A model generated the notes under the pieces. It worked only from the letters and a program-made list of their open reading frames with translations, made no database searches and had not been told where the DNA came from. Below are positions 47,140 through 59,600 of a DNA stretch of 64,000 bases, one piece after another (the first letter of the stretch is position 1; each line of letters opens with the position of its first letter). This stretch comes from Maylandia zebra (taxonomy: Eukaryota > Chordata > Actinopteri > Cichliformes > Cichlidae), in contig NC_135175.1 of assembly GCF_041146795.1 (NCBI RefSeq), forward strand, positions 32,612,136 through 32,676,135, in the 5' to 3' direction. Both the position numbers and the translations under genes were made by a program.

Positions 47140-50100
47140 TCACAGTGATGGGAGTGATTTCAGCCCTGAGTGATCACGCTGATGTTTGCACAGAGCAGAT
47201 AATGAAGTGAATGTTTTGGCACATTGGTAACAGTGAAACAGTTTATTAGTAACGTGGGATTGTTTGTGTTTGGAGTATGAACTGAGATTCCTGAAGCTTT
47301 TGTCACACTGGTCACAGCTGTAGTTTCCTTCCATGTGTGTACATTCATGCTTGTTACGATGACCTGATCGTGAGAACCTTTTGTCACAGTGTCTGCACTT
47401 GTATGGTTTCTCTCCTGTGTGGACTCGTTTGTGTGTTTTAAGCTGACTTGAAGTAGTGAAGGATGACCCACACTGGTCACAGAGGTGCTTTTTCACCCCA
47501 CTGTGAATCAGTTCATGGTTTTTTAAGTCACCTGATGTGGTGAAGCTTCTCCCACATTCTTTGCAGTTTTTCAGTTTGTCTCCAGTGTGTTTACGTTGAT
47601 GTTTTTTTAGGGAAACTTGCCAATTGAAAGTTTTTCCACAAAGGTCACAACGAAAGTCTTTCCCACCACCACAGTAATGACAGGGTTGAGAACTGGATCC
47701 ATCTGTGTCACTCTGCTTCTAAACAAAGACACAAAGACAGTGTAAGTCAGTCCTTCAACATTTTTATCCTGAACGTCGCCTGAAATAAAGAGCATCTCTG
47801 CAGACGTCCAATTACATTTTACTGTTTCAGTTAACACACTCAGTTTACTGGGCTGCAATAACTACAATACTACCACCATAATACTACAGTAATACTTATT
47901 TCATGTTACAATAACATCTGACTTACTACCATAAAAATATTTGAAGGGTACCAACACAGTACTAAATTACTAATGTAACACAACAATACTAATTTAATAC
48001 TGCATTAATAACACTGTAAATGTGCAGTTAAAACACTCAGCTGACCAAGACAAGAAAAACACTACTACCCCCATGACACTGCAATTATAATACTAAATGA
48101 GTATTTTAACACTAATGTCTGAAAGTACTAAAGTTATGAGGAAGCAATGACACTAATGCTAAAATACTACAATACCATTACGTAACAATACAACTTTATA
48201 AACCATTTATGCAGAAATAATATCACTGCCTGAACATTAAATAACAGAATCATATCAGTGTTCAGCACATTTCGTTTTTCACAATAGTGTAAACAAAAAT
48301 CATAATTGAAATGAAAATCTGAATAATCACTCAGAGCTGCTTTTCCCTGCAGTAGAATTGCTAACATGCTAACACAGTTTAATGAGCAGAGTTGTTCCAA
48401 ACAGTCAGGCTAAAATGACAAGATAGAAATATAAATACATACCTCACAGTAACTGCACTTGTAGAGTCTCTTTCTGTTGTGGATCTGTTGGTGTAGTTTC
48501 AGGTAATGTGGAGTTTTAAAAGTCTTTTCACACAGGTCACATTTACAAGGTCTCTCCTCAGTGTGGGTAAACATGTGGCGTTGTAAGTGTATGTCTTTAG
48601 CAAAGTGTTTGCCACACTGACCACAGCAGTACACATCTTCTCTGGTGTGAATGCGTAGATGTGCATTTCGGCTTCCACTCTGGCTGAAAGTTTTTCCACA
48701 GATGTCACAGCTGTATGCCTTAATTCCAGAGTGGGTAACTAGGTGCCTCTGTAAGCCGTTACTGCGATTAAAAGCTCTGCCACACTGATCACAGCTGTAC
48801 GCTTTAACTCCACTGTGGATGAGTTGGTGTGTTTTTAGGGAACACACGGAGGAAAAAGACTTTCCACACAACTCACAGCTGAACGGTCTCTCTCCAGTGT
48901 GGATGACCTGATGACGTTTTAGGAATGCCTTAAAAGTAAAACCCATCCCACACTCGTCACAGGTGTGTTTTTTCTCTCTCTTTCTTGGTTGAGGTTTGTC
49001 GGCCTCCTGAGAGCGCTGACTTCTCGCTCCATGTTGGTCCTGCAGTGACAGAGATACAAACAGAGGCAGTGAGTGAAATGCAGTCGTGGAACAAACTCAA
49101 CCTTCAAACTTCCTCCATTAACACTAGTTTTAAACCTGAAGGTGGAGTGTGGCACCGAACACCTTAAAGGTCTCTTATCCCCACCTGCTGGTAGTTCTAA
49201 CACATTACATCCAAACTCATGTTAAAAATGACTGTTCAAAAACTCTAAGGCTATGTTCACACTGCAAGTCTTAATGCTCAATTCCGATGTTTTGATCAAA
49301 TCAAATTTTTTTTGTCTGGTTGTTTACACTACAAATAAAATGTGACAGCAAACGTGCTCTAGTGTGAATGGTACACGGCCCTCAAATGGGCTGACATGCG
49401 CAAAAGAAGACGTCACACACAACACGCTCCGTTTAGACCCAGACCAGTATTGTTTGACTGATGGCCCTTAATGTAAAGACTTGTTTTGGACTTTACGTTT
49501 CCCAATTTTGCTTTAAGTCATAAAGTTATTTTGTTATTTACATATGGCCTATTAATTATCCTTATTGAAGCCCCTCTCTAAAACAGCAAAGGATAGTTGC
49601 AGATTTCTGTCAGAAGCTGCAGATTACACAGTACAAACAAAATGTTCACGTTGTCTTCCCAGCAGTTTCACTAACATCTACACTGAATGGCCAGGAAGCG
49701 TTCGCGATGTCTTCTCGGGCGCTTCTCTGGCGTTGAGAATCGGCGTCTGTCTTGTGTCAGTGACGTAAAAGATGGATTTAATGCGACATGACCGTTCAAA
49801 CAGCAGTCGCTTTCTACAACATCAGATATGTATCGGATTCAGTACCACATACGAAAGTGACCCAGATTGGACTTAAAAATATAGGATTTGTGTCATTCAC
49901 ACTGTCATAGCATGATCAGATATGGGTCGCATAGGGCCAAAAAAAGTCAGATTTGATGCGCTTTCGCCTGCAGTGTGAACGTAGCTTAAAACCATGTCCA
50001 TCTCTCCTGCTTGTACACAAATATTAATGCCAGCATACTAACACACTCAGAATAGTAATAAATGTTTAGCAGCTCTATACTTTTTTATATTTCCTCTTTC

Positions 50101-50995
50101 CTATAATAAATATGTATAATTTTCTAATTTATTCCATTATAATAGAGAGTTTGCAGCTGTGAGATTCTGACTGTGCTTCCCTTGCAAAAGTTAAAACCGA
50201 TCGATCTCCGTTTGTCTCCCTTTGTTCACGGAATAAGTCTCTGAGTCAGCAAGGGCTGCTAGCGAAAACCTAACAATTGTGAGCTGTGACTCCTTTCCCC
50301 ACGCTGCCAAAACTGCAAAACACTTAGCTGTGTCTCTAATAAAAACTCTGTAACTTTGCTCTGCTTCACTTCAGCAGCATCAGGTAAAGTTCATATGGTT
50401 TTCTTTCGTTTTTGATGTACTGCAGAATATTTTTATAAAATCCCAGGCGAGGAAAATCACCTTCAGGTTTCTCTGTGTTTTATCGTCAGTTACTTTGACA
50501 CAAAGGCATCTGTTGTGATGCTTACACCTTTGATAAAGTCTCACAACTGTCAGCTTTGTTTTTATAGATATAAAAAATGGAAATGTACTGATGCATGATC
50601 TGAATTATAATATTTCCGACTGTCTGAGGCAAAATTTTTGCAAACAACAAGTTATTCGTACCCATTTACTTTTTACCCTTTTTTAAAAATAACCATTTCA
50701 AACTATTTACAGAACAATCATGCCACACAAATTATTTGTGCCACTCCAAAAATAATTTCTGTCCACTATAAAGGAAACATCACAGCCTGATGCCTGCAGG
50801 TCTGACAGCAGCAGGTGTGTCACTCCTGTTTCTACCTGGAGACAGCAGTCGCCTCATTGTTCTGACACACAACACAAAACTATCCACAACACTACACACT
50901 AACTACACAAGGCAACACATTAACTACACACTCCAAACACGCTAAACGTCACAAATCTCTCACGACTCAAAACTCGCTCTCTCTCTTTTTCTGCT

Positions 50996-51028
<33 letters not shown>

Positions 51029-51462
51029 ACTCTTAAAACTTCCCTTTTTTTTGTTTGTCTTTTTGCTCATAAGCAGAGAGTGCTCGCTGCGCTGTCCTTA
51101 GACAGTAAACGTGACGAAACTATTCAGGAAAAAACAGCGCGTATATATTGTTTATAATGACTCTGGTTTTACGTGGCCTATCAACACAATTTAAAAACTG
51201 GTATATACCACCTTGTTGCTTTGTCTTTAAGTGGTCATGTGATTGGCTTACCACGACTACTTTATTCTTCCTCAGTCAAACACTAAGCACTCATGCGATT
51301 GTTACTTGTAATGCCGTTATTCCCATCACTGTTCCTCAAAGCATTTCAACACAGTCCTCTTTGGTGACATCTGCTGGCCAAAAATATGAAGAACAGCTTG
51401 AATCTACAAATTATAATGAAGAGCTCCATTATAATTGCTCACTCTACAGAGCTCAGCTAGCA

Positions 51463-51497
<35 letters not shown>

Positions 51498-51600
51498 GTA
51501 CTTCCACAGCATGTCTTTTATCCTGTCTTCCCTGTTTCATCCCAGCCGGTCAGAACAGATGAAACTGTGATATTTTCCTCACCTCCTGTGTTGAGCTCAT
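47140..51600 (-). CDS. C2H2 zinc-finger protein, cluster copy D (12 fingers)
   Basis: ATG exon 51583-51688 (coding 51583-51600, MSSTQE), six-finger exon 48443-49039 and last exon 47140-47718 give about 397 residues; junctions are phase 0 as in the sisters. Predicted nuclear DNA-binding protein of unknown target. Fingers 1-3 differ strongly from A-C in the helix (for example CGKSFSSVCSLKTHQLIH and CGRAFNRSNGLQRHLVTH), while fingers 11 and 12 are almost identical. It ends GLKSLPSL with TGA, sharing with A the loss of 8 nt near the stop. Intron 2 holds a MITE, and intron 1 is expanded by a BEL retrotransposon on the opposite strand. That may affect expression, but the sequence alone does not show it. 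Confidence 0.8.
49249..49986. mobile_element. MITE-like element with inverted ends in intron 2 of copy D
   Basis: Terminal inverted repeats GCTATGTTCACACTGCA (49250-49266) and, inverted, tgcagtgtgaacgtagc (49969-49985) bound about 736 bp absent from copy A. The flanks are CTAA on the left and TTAA on the right, which could be a mutated TTAA duplication. No transposase. Superfamily undecided. Confidence 0.75.
50999..51025. repeat. (TC)n simple repeat
   Basis: About 27 bp of perfect TC in intron 2 of copy D; a short (AAT)n run follows at 51470-51496. Confidence 0.8.
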
Positions 51601-52230
51601 TGTTTCCTCTGTAGTGACTCAGCTGAGTCCAGATGGCTGAAAATGTTCCTCTGCTGCTCTGTCAGACTCTTCTCCTCCTGCTGATCAGCTGGGACACAAA
51701 ACAGATCTTTGTTAGGCTCCACACTGCACTGAAGAGTCAAAGTGTCTCATATGTTCATCTGACAACACAAAGTACAAATTTCACTCTGATTGCTTGTAGA
51801 AATCTTGTGAGACGTGTTGTGCTGCAAAGTGAGGAAACTCTCTCACTCACTTATACTTCAGGAGGAACTTTGTGACATTGGCTCTAATATTCTAAGCAGC
51901 CCTTTACTATGACAGGGCCAGAAAGTCCTATTTGAAGGTTTGGGAGAAGGACCATGTTAAAGGTGGATTGGGGTTTATACACTTTGTTATGATACAGGTA
52001 AGGCTGTAAGAGCCTGAGAAGGTGTCCTGAATGAACCTCTAAAACCAGTTTTCAGCTAAGGACTCTGCTTCAGTCTGGAAAACAGCAACTACAAGTTTAA
52101 AGACTCCATCAACAATTCACACCCAGCAACAGCCTGAACAGCTCCTCCTGTGGTTTCCACAAACAGGGACAGACCTCTTACTCCCCCACCCCACACTTTC
52201 CACACCTTCAGCCCCCCAGTCCCACCACCA

Positions 52231-52756
52231 CCGCCATATCATACCGTTCACGGTGATACCAGTATAATGTTGGGCAACGATAAGGAAATGAAACATCACG
52301 ATAGAATGTGGTTAAAACGCGCATGCGCAGTGGCTTTGTTTTCATACGCACATGGCGGAAAAAGCATGGCAGCGAATGAGAAGAGCGAAAGTGGATCATT
52401 AAATGAAACGGATGAACCAGAACTGGTTTGTAAAAATGCTGCAACTTCAGTGGTGTGAAACTGGTTTAGCTTTCGTCCGTCAGACACACAACAAAGCACT
52501 ATTTTTGGTAGAGCATGCTAGCGGGCCGTCGTTATTACCATGTTGTTTGGAAAATACGGCGCACTTAAAATCAATCCTTTTATTTTCTGAAAATCGACAG
52601 TGCCCCTTATAATCCCGTGTGCCTTATGTATGAATTCTGGTTGTGTTTACTGACCTGAAAACAATTTTACGTACACGGCGCTCGAAAATCTGTAAAATGT
52701 TTCAGTACGACTTTGCTATGCTACGAACCCGCACCGCTTGATGGATTGTCGGAGCA
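52231..52756 (+). mobile_element. hAT/ZBED-type element remnant, left part
   Basis: Unit homology stops at about 52230. The plus strand at 52360-52520 reads ESGSLNETDEPELVCKNAAT, a stop, then NWFSFRPSDTQQSTI, the N-terminal BED-finger region of ZBED1-like hAT transposases. A second repeat motif starts near 52550 (gaaaatacggcgcacttaaa) and continues after the BEL element at 61557 (gctatcgtaggcaggagcct), so BEL landed inside it. Confidence 0.5.
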
Positions 52757-52761
52757 TTACG

Positions 52762-53306
52762 TGTAAATGACCTTTAAATTTGTAAATATTTTTACGTTTG
52801 TTTGAAAGGCACTTCGGTTTTATTTTGAAATCCATGCTTTTATTTTGAAACAGGAAACTGGCACAAAACCGTTAAAGGGCTGTTAGTAACGTTTCTTTTA
52901 GGATATGGTAAAATAGTGTGCCTTAAAGTGAAAAATATGTACGTTTACTTTGCCAATTAGTACCTGGCTGACAGTGGCACAAGGTTTGTTAATGTTTCCT
53001 TTAACGGAATAAGTTACATGCAATCAAAATGTCGTTTAATAGAGTTTATGTTGTTAACCTTGACCTTGATGTGTAGTTGTAAGTTAGTGAGGTGATATAA
53101 TGAATTGAGTGATGTAAATTTGATGTATATGCTATATGTGAGCAGGAGAAATTTGTTTCCTTTGATCTTATGGTATTAATATTGCTGGTTTTGTTTTGCT
53201 CCTAGCTCTTACGGTGTCTTCACTGAATGTTTCAATAAAAACATTTCCAATAAAACCTCTGTGAAGCATCAGTATAAGAGACCATCATTCAGCCAGGGAT
53301 GCTACA
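52762..53306 (+). repeat. 5' LTR of the BEL element
   Basis: 545 bp, TG...CA, with two AATAAA-type signals near its 3' end (caataaaaac, ccaataaaac at 53234-53255). It lacks 6 bp (in the gaccttgacc region) present in the 3' LTR. Confidence 0.95.
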
Positions 53307-53404
53307 GTAAGAGCTTCAGCCTCACGAGTTTCACCTGACTGCCAAAGTCTATGATGAAAGAAGAGGGATTCATTGTGATGGTCTAAATGTGACACTCGCT
53401 CAAA

Positions 53405-55097
53405 ATGGAAGCATCTCAGATATTAACTGCAGAAGCAGAAGGCTCAGATCAAATAAAAGACATCTGTCAAGCAAGCAAGGATGAGGAACTTCGCAGATCT
53501 GATCGCCCAAGAAATCCCACGGAGAAGATGCTTACATTTCAGAGAGAGGAGGCATACAAAAGGGAGAAGCGGCTCATGCACCTTTATGATCAATGGAAGA
53601 TACAGGCACGTAAGGCAAGAAATCAGCTAAAGCTAGACATTCCAGAAAGTGAAATCGCAGCTCTCATTGATATCTTAGAGAAATGCATGAATGATATTAC
53701 GGACATTTATGTACAAATCAGAGATCACCTCACACCATCCAGTGAAACGAGACGTCGTGTTGATGCATGTGAGGCCGTAACAAAGGACATTATTAAAATT
53801 GCATATGAAAGAATATCAGGCATAGACGAAGACTATGATAGTGAAGCAGTCAAAGAACGCCTTCGTGAGCTCCTTAACAGAGACTATGCTCATTCCATAT
53901 ATGGATCCACAGTTTCACCTCCAAGTCAACACACTATAGACTCCATTGTCGCAGTAAAAAGAGCAGATGCTGCAGCAGAATTAGCAGCAAAGGAAGCAGA
54001 ATATGAGTTGTTATTGGCGGAAGGAAAACAAAAGGAAAGGATCCAGCTCTTAGTAGAGCGACAGAAAAGGGATCTTGAAGCTCAAAAACATGAACTAGAA
54101 AGACTAAGGGCTGAAAAGGATATAAGAGCAGCACGAGCAAGATTGTCAATTTACAACCAAGATGTAATGCAGGAGGGCAGCTTGTGCTCTGCTAACAGCA
54201 AACTAAGGAACCAGGAACATATGCACCCACATCAAGCTGTGTCTCTGGCTCCAGTTCAGCATCTCATAAGATTTCCAGCTTCACCTCCACAGACAGATGT
54301 GTCCCACTTAGCTCAAGCAGTACAAGACAGCATAGCCATGAACAGACTTCCAATGCCAGAGCCACCTGTATTCACCGGCGACCCAATCCAGTTCATTGAA
54401 TGGAAATCTTCATTCATATCCCTCATAGATAAAAGGAACATATGTTCAGCTGACAAACTGCATTACTTGAGAAGATATGTGGGAGGTCCTGCACGAAAGA
54501 CACTTGATGGTATCTTTTACAGGGAGGATGATGAAGCGTATAAGGATGCATGGGATCGCCTTAATAGCAGGTACGGTCAACCATTCGTCTTGCAGAGAGC
54601 TTTCAGAGAAAAACTAGCTAGCTGGCCAAAGATCCACTCAAAGGATGCAGAACAACTCAGAGCATTCGCCGACTTCCTACATGCATGTCAGCAAGCCATG
54701 CCTCATATTAAAGGGCTGGACATTCTGAATGACTGTGAAGAGAACCAAAAGCTGGTCCAAAAGTTACCTGAGTGGGCAGCTTCAAGGTGGAACCGCAAGG
54801 TGACCCAGTTTATGAAGGACAGACAGGAATTTCCAGCCTTTCAGGACTTTGTCAACTTCATGTCATTAGAAGCAGAGATTGCCTGTAACCCAGTAACTTC
54901 CCTCCATGCATTACGTTTATCAGACTTACCTGCAGAGAAACATCATTTGAAAGAAAGGAAAAATAAATCTACTGTTCTCCATACACAGACACTTACAGAG
55001 AATGAGAAGAATGTACCATCCAAGACAAGCTTAAAGCCCCCTTGTACATTCTGTCATGATAACAAACACCGCCTACATAGTTGTCCAGAGTTTAAAG
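53405..55097 (+). pseudogene. BEL gag region, cut by a hAT insertion
   Basis: Open from ATG at 53405 for 564 codons until the hAT element. This is the structural part of the polyprotein that would form the particle core. Residues about 185-247 form a long charged, coiled-coil-like helix (ELLLAEGKQKERIQLLVERQ). From about 316 comes the conserved Pao gag block (PMPEPPVFTGDPIQFIEWKS). The first CCHC zinc knuckle (CTFCHDNKHRLHSC) lies just before the break. Removing the insertion and one target copy keeps the frame with the next segment. As it stands, the ORF runs 14 codons into the hAT element and stops at 55141. Confidence 0.88.
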
Positions 55098-55346
55098 TAG
55101 AGCTGGGCGATAGAACGATAACGATATGTATCGCGATATAACTTTTACTCGATAGAGAAATTAAGCTATCGCGATAGACTTCGCCGCTCTTGTCCTCTTA
55201 AAATAAAAAAAAATAAAAAGGTCAGCCAATCCAAACTAAGTAGCGCAGAGCCGAACCAATCACAGCCGCAGCGTCACGTCGCGTGACTTGTTACGTACAG
55301 CACAAGTGCCAAGCCGCACGTGTGTTTGTTTGGGAAGCAGGCAGTG

Positions 55347-55383
<37 letters not shown>

Positions 55384-56645
55384 GATTGGATTTATATAGC
55401 GCTTTTCAAGGCACCCAAAGCGCTTTACAATGCCACTATTCATTCACTCTCACATTCATACACTGGTGGAGGCAAGCTACGGTTGTAGCCACAGCTGCCC
55501 TGGGTAATGGAGCCAGCGCGTAATGGAGGAAATGAGTGTGCCGACTAGAAAAATCTACCGAGCGTGACCGAAGAGAAAACAGATGACGGTTCCAATGCCG
55601 GAGAGATTGTCGAAGGGAAGAGCCATAGAAGTTCCGTAGTGTGAAGGTATTTCGGCTATTTCAAGTCTGACAAAAAACAGAGTAGCGTGCACTGTAAATT
55701 GTGCCGAAAGCAAGTCTGGAAATACAATAAACTGGTGCATGCGTCACACTGTGCGCCACGTTATTGTTTCGGTGAAATGAATTTCTACAATACTGTTACT
55801 GTTAATTCTACTCTGCAGTGTTTAAATGCTTACATATACACACAGTTACTGTCCGTCCACACGTACGACTCGGGTCTGCTTCTATGCCCCAGCTTTGTTT
55901 ACTTTTTCCCACCGAGGCTTCTAGACTTCTGATTGGCCAACATTTCTGCACGGTTAGGAATCTAGCGCCACCTGCTGCTTTGGCATGTTCATAGCAGCGT
56001 TTTCCTTCATTTCTGCCTTTATGTGTGTACGGGATTATTTTTTAAAACGAAAACGGAAAATCTCCGTTTTCAAAAATACCCGTGTACGTGTGGACGTAGC
56101 CTCAGTCTCTGACTGGAAGCGCTAATTCGTCATTCGGCTTTTGTCAGACTAAAGTAACTGTTAAAACTGTTTGAAAAGCTCAGCTATACAACAAGGAGAG
56201 ATTGAGAATTTCCTTTTAGTTCTCAGTTTATTTGATACTGACAAAAGTTAGTTTTGTCTGTTCTTCTGTAAAACAAACTAAGATTTATTTTTAGAATTAA
56301 TATTTTGTTTCTAAGTGGAATTGACAATTTAGTCTGTTTTTGTTTGTTCTGTTTTGAAACTTAAACGCTTTAGCGGCTGCCTTTTGTGTAGTTTGCAATA
56401 TTTGCCTTTATTTATCTGAAAAAGTCTCATGTTCCTTAAGTACATCTACCCTGTTGAACTTATTATGGGAAATAAATATTTAAATAAAAACAAGCTGCTG
56501 ATTATTTCACATTTTACTTGTGAGCAACAGCACATTTAAATCTTACAAATATAGTTATTTGGCTTATATCGTGATAGATATCGTTATCGCCTGAAATGAA
56601 AAAAACATATCGTGATATGAAAAAATCTCATATCGCCCAGCTCTA
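55098..56645. mobile_element. hAT element nested in the BEL gag
   Basis: The element starts TAGAGCTGGGCGATA, ends with the inverse (TATCGCCCAGCTCTA), and has a perfect 8-bp target duplication GTTTAAAG (55090-55097, 56646-56653), the hAT hallmark. Inside, 55620-55740 (plus) reads KVFRLFQV-like sequence and then SVHCKLCRKQVWKYNKLVHA, a BED-finger fragment, so it is a non-autonomous relic of a ZBED-type element. An (AAT)n tract and a SINE-tail fragment (55349-55490) lie inside it. Confidence 0.9.
55349..55500 (-). mobile_element. SINE-tail fragment with (AAT)n, nested in the hAT element
   Basis: (AAT)n at 55349-55380 adjoins ggattggatttatatagcgc, matching 24999-25110. The microsatellite lies on the same side in both copies, as a 3' tail would. 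This is the fourth nesting level in intron 1 of copy D. Confidence 0.65.
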
Positions 56646-56653
56646 GTTTAAAG

Positions 56654-59600
56654 GAACGCCTCTGGAAGAGAAAAGAAAGTATGTAAGGGAAAACAAACTC
56701 TGCTATGGTTGTCTGAAACCAGGCCATAATGTTAAAGACTGCCGCCACAGACACTTATGTGATATCTGTAAGGGACGACACCCAACTTGCCTTCATGACG
56801 ACAGATATTCCAACATGAATGCTGTGTTAGCCTCTAATCAGAATACAGACGAAGCAGTTACGACATTGTCTCTCAATACAGAGACTGAGCACACATCTAT
56901 GACTACATCCATGATTTTGCCAGTCTGGGTTTCCTCTTCCAACAACCCAGGAATAGAAAGGCTTGTCTATGCTCTGCTTGACACCCAGAGTGACACTGTG
57001 TTTATTGATGAAGATGTTAGTCGTAGCTTGACAACCAAGACCTATCCTGTAAGGCTAAAGCTAACCACCATGATCGGAAAGGACACAGTAACACACAGTG
57101 AAAGAGTCTCGGGTCTCAGAGTGCGTGGCTATACCTCCACAAATCACATTGATCTCCCTCCTGCCTATACCAAAGACTGCATACCAGCGAATCGAAGGCA
57201 CATTCCTACCAGTGAAACGGCGAGGCATTGGAATCATCTCAAAGCAATAGCAGATGATATTCCACCACATTTAGACTGAGAAGTTGGTCTTCTAATAGGT
57301 TATAACTGCTCACAAGCACTAGCACCAAGACAGGTCATCCTAGGAAGAGATAATGAACCTTATGCAGTCCGCACAGACCTAGGATGGAGCATCATAGGCT
57401 GCTCACCACCTCACCTTGAATCTCATCCTGTCGCCAACATATGCCATAGAGTAACTGTCAAAGCGCTTCCTCCAGTGACGCCATCCGATGCCATTAAAGT
57501 ACTTGAGTCTGACTTTAAGGACATCAGCAAGGACAGCAGAACAGTGTCTCAAGATGACATCCTCTTCCTCAATATGCTAAAGGAAAGCATTTACATGAAT
57601 GCCCATGGTCACTATGAGATGCCTCTCCCTTTTAAAGAGAGACCCTACCTTCCCAACAACAAGCAGTTAGCTATCATCCGGCTCAACCATCTCAAACGAA
57701 AGCTGCTGAACAACAAGAACTACAAGACTCACTACGTAACGTTTTTGAATGAGGTAATTAAAAACAATGATGCTGAAGAAGTTCTCTGTGAAGAGAAGGA
57801 AGGTGAAACATGGTATATTCCACACCACGGAGTTTATCATTCCAAAAAACCAGAGAAGCTCAGAGTGGTTTTTGATTGCTCGGCTAAGTACAAGGGAACT
57901 TGCCTAAATGATCATCTCCTGTCGGGCCCAGATTTGACAAATACTCTAACTGGTGTTCTTATCAGATTTCGACAGAACCGTGTTGCTCTGATGTGCGACA
58001 TCGAAAGGATGTTTCATCAGTTTCATGTGCGCGAAGCGGATAGAGACTACCTACGTTTCCTGTGGTGGAAGGATGGAAACTTCAGTGTGGAGCCACAGGA
58101 ATTCCGTATGAAAGTTCACCTTTTCGGTGCTGCATCTTCACCGGGATGTGCCAACTATGGGTTGAAACATCTCGCTAAGGAGAACGAGAGCCTGTTTCCT
58201 CTGGGCTCCCAATTCATTATAAGGGACTTCTATGTGGATGATGGTGTCACAAGCATAGCAGATGTAGATGAGGCTATTCAGCTTGCAAAAGAAGCCCAAA
58301 GGCTCTGTGCTATGGGTGGTCTGCGACTACACAAATTTGTGTGTAACAATGCGAAGGTGCTTGAGAGTATAGCACCATCTGAGCGTGCCACTGAAGTAAA
58401 GGCTCTTGATCTTGCCTTTAGTGATTCATCGCTGGAAAGAGCCTTAGGAATCCACTGGCACATTGAGTCAGACAGTTTCAGGTTTCATGCCCATTTGAAA
58501 GACCAACCAGAAACCAGGCGTGGTATACTATCCACTGTTGCCTCTCTTTATGATCCACTTGGGCTTATTGCTCCTTTCCTGCTAACTGGGAAAAGGGTTC
58601 TTCAAGAAATGTGTAGGCATGGTACAGGTTGGGATGACCCACTCATCAGTAAACTGCAACCAGTCTGGAGATCCTGGAAGAGTGATCTGGCAAATTTGGA
58701 TAAAATCACCATACCCCGATGCTATGTACCAGCTGACTTTGGAAAGGTCACAAAGAGAGAGCTACATCACTTCTCTGATGCAAGCACGTATGGTTATGGC
58801 CAGTGCTCATATTTGAGACATGTGAATGGAAATGGAACTGTTCATTGTGCTCTGATTATGGCAAAGTCCAGAGTTGCTCCAATCAAAGCTGTGACCATCC
58901 CCAGGTTAGAACTGACTGCTGCTGTTGTATCAGTTGCAGCAAGCAATACTCTAAAGGAAGAACTGGGAATTTCAGGGATTGACGAATACTTCTGGACAGA
59001 CTCCAAGGTTGTACTGGGGTACATTAACAACGAGGCACGTCGCTTCCACACATTTGTATCAAATAGGATTCAGAAAATACATCTCAGTACAACTCCTCAG
59101 CAGTGGCGATATGTTTCTACTGACAAGAATCCTGCAGACCTTGCTTCGAGAGGTTCTAGTGCAAGCAAGCTTCTGACATCGAACTGGTTTACTGGACCCA
59201 AGTTCTTATGGGAGAAAGAGGTATCACCAGAGGTAGAGGTAATCCCAGAAATCCCAGTTGGGACCCCGAAGTTAAAAGGGTTCAAGCACTAAATTTGGAG
59301 TCTGCAGAACAAGTGACTCTTTCAGACCGCTTGTCAAAGTTTTCTTCATGGTGTAAGGTCAAACAAGCTGTTGCGCGACTTCTTCGCCGAACCAAGAGTG
59401 ACAAGTCAACAAGTCACAGCACAGTTCAGGAGCGAGAGGATGCACAGCGCATCATTATAAGAGATTTACAGAGACGAGTGTATCGAGATGAGATCCAGCT
59501 ACTTAGTAATGGCTTACAACTTTCACGGCAGAGTAAACTGTTTCGATTGGATGCCTTTCTTGACAAAGATGGAATCCTCAAGGTGGGAGGAAGACTGAAA

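Noticed and set aside
59208-59262. Start of the BEL integrase ORF as a separate protein start
   Set aside because: The first 18 or so codons are an out-of-frame shadow of the RNase H end; the integrase part belongs to the same polyprotein after a frame break.
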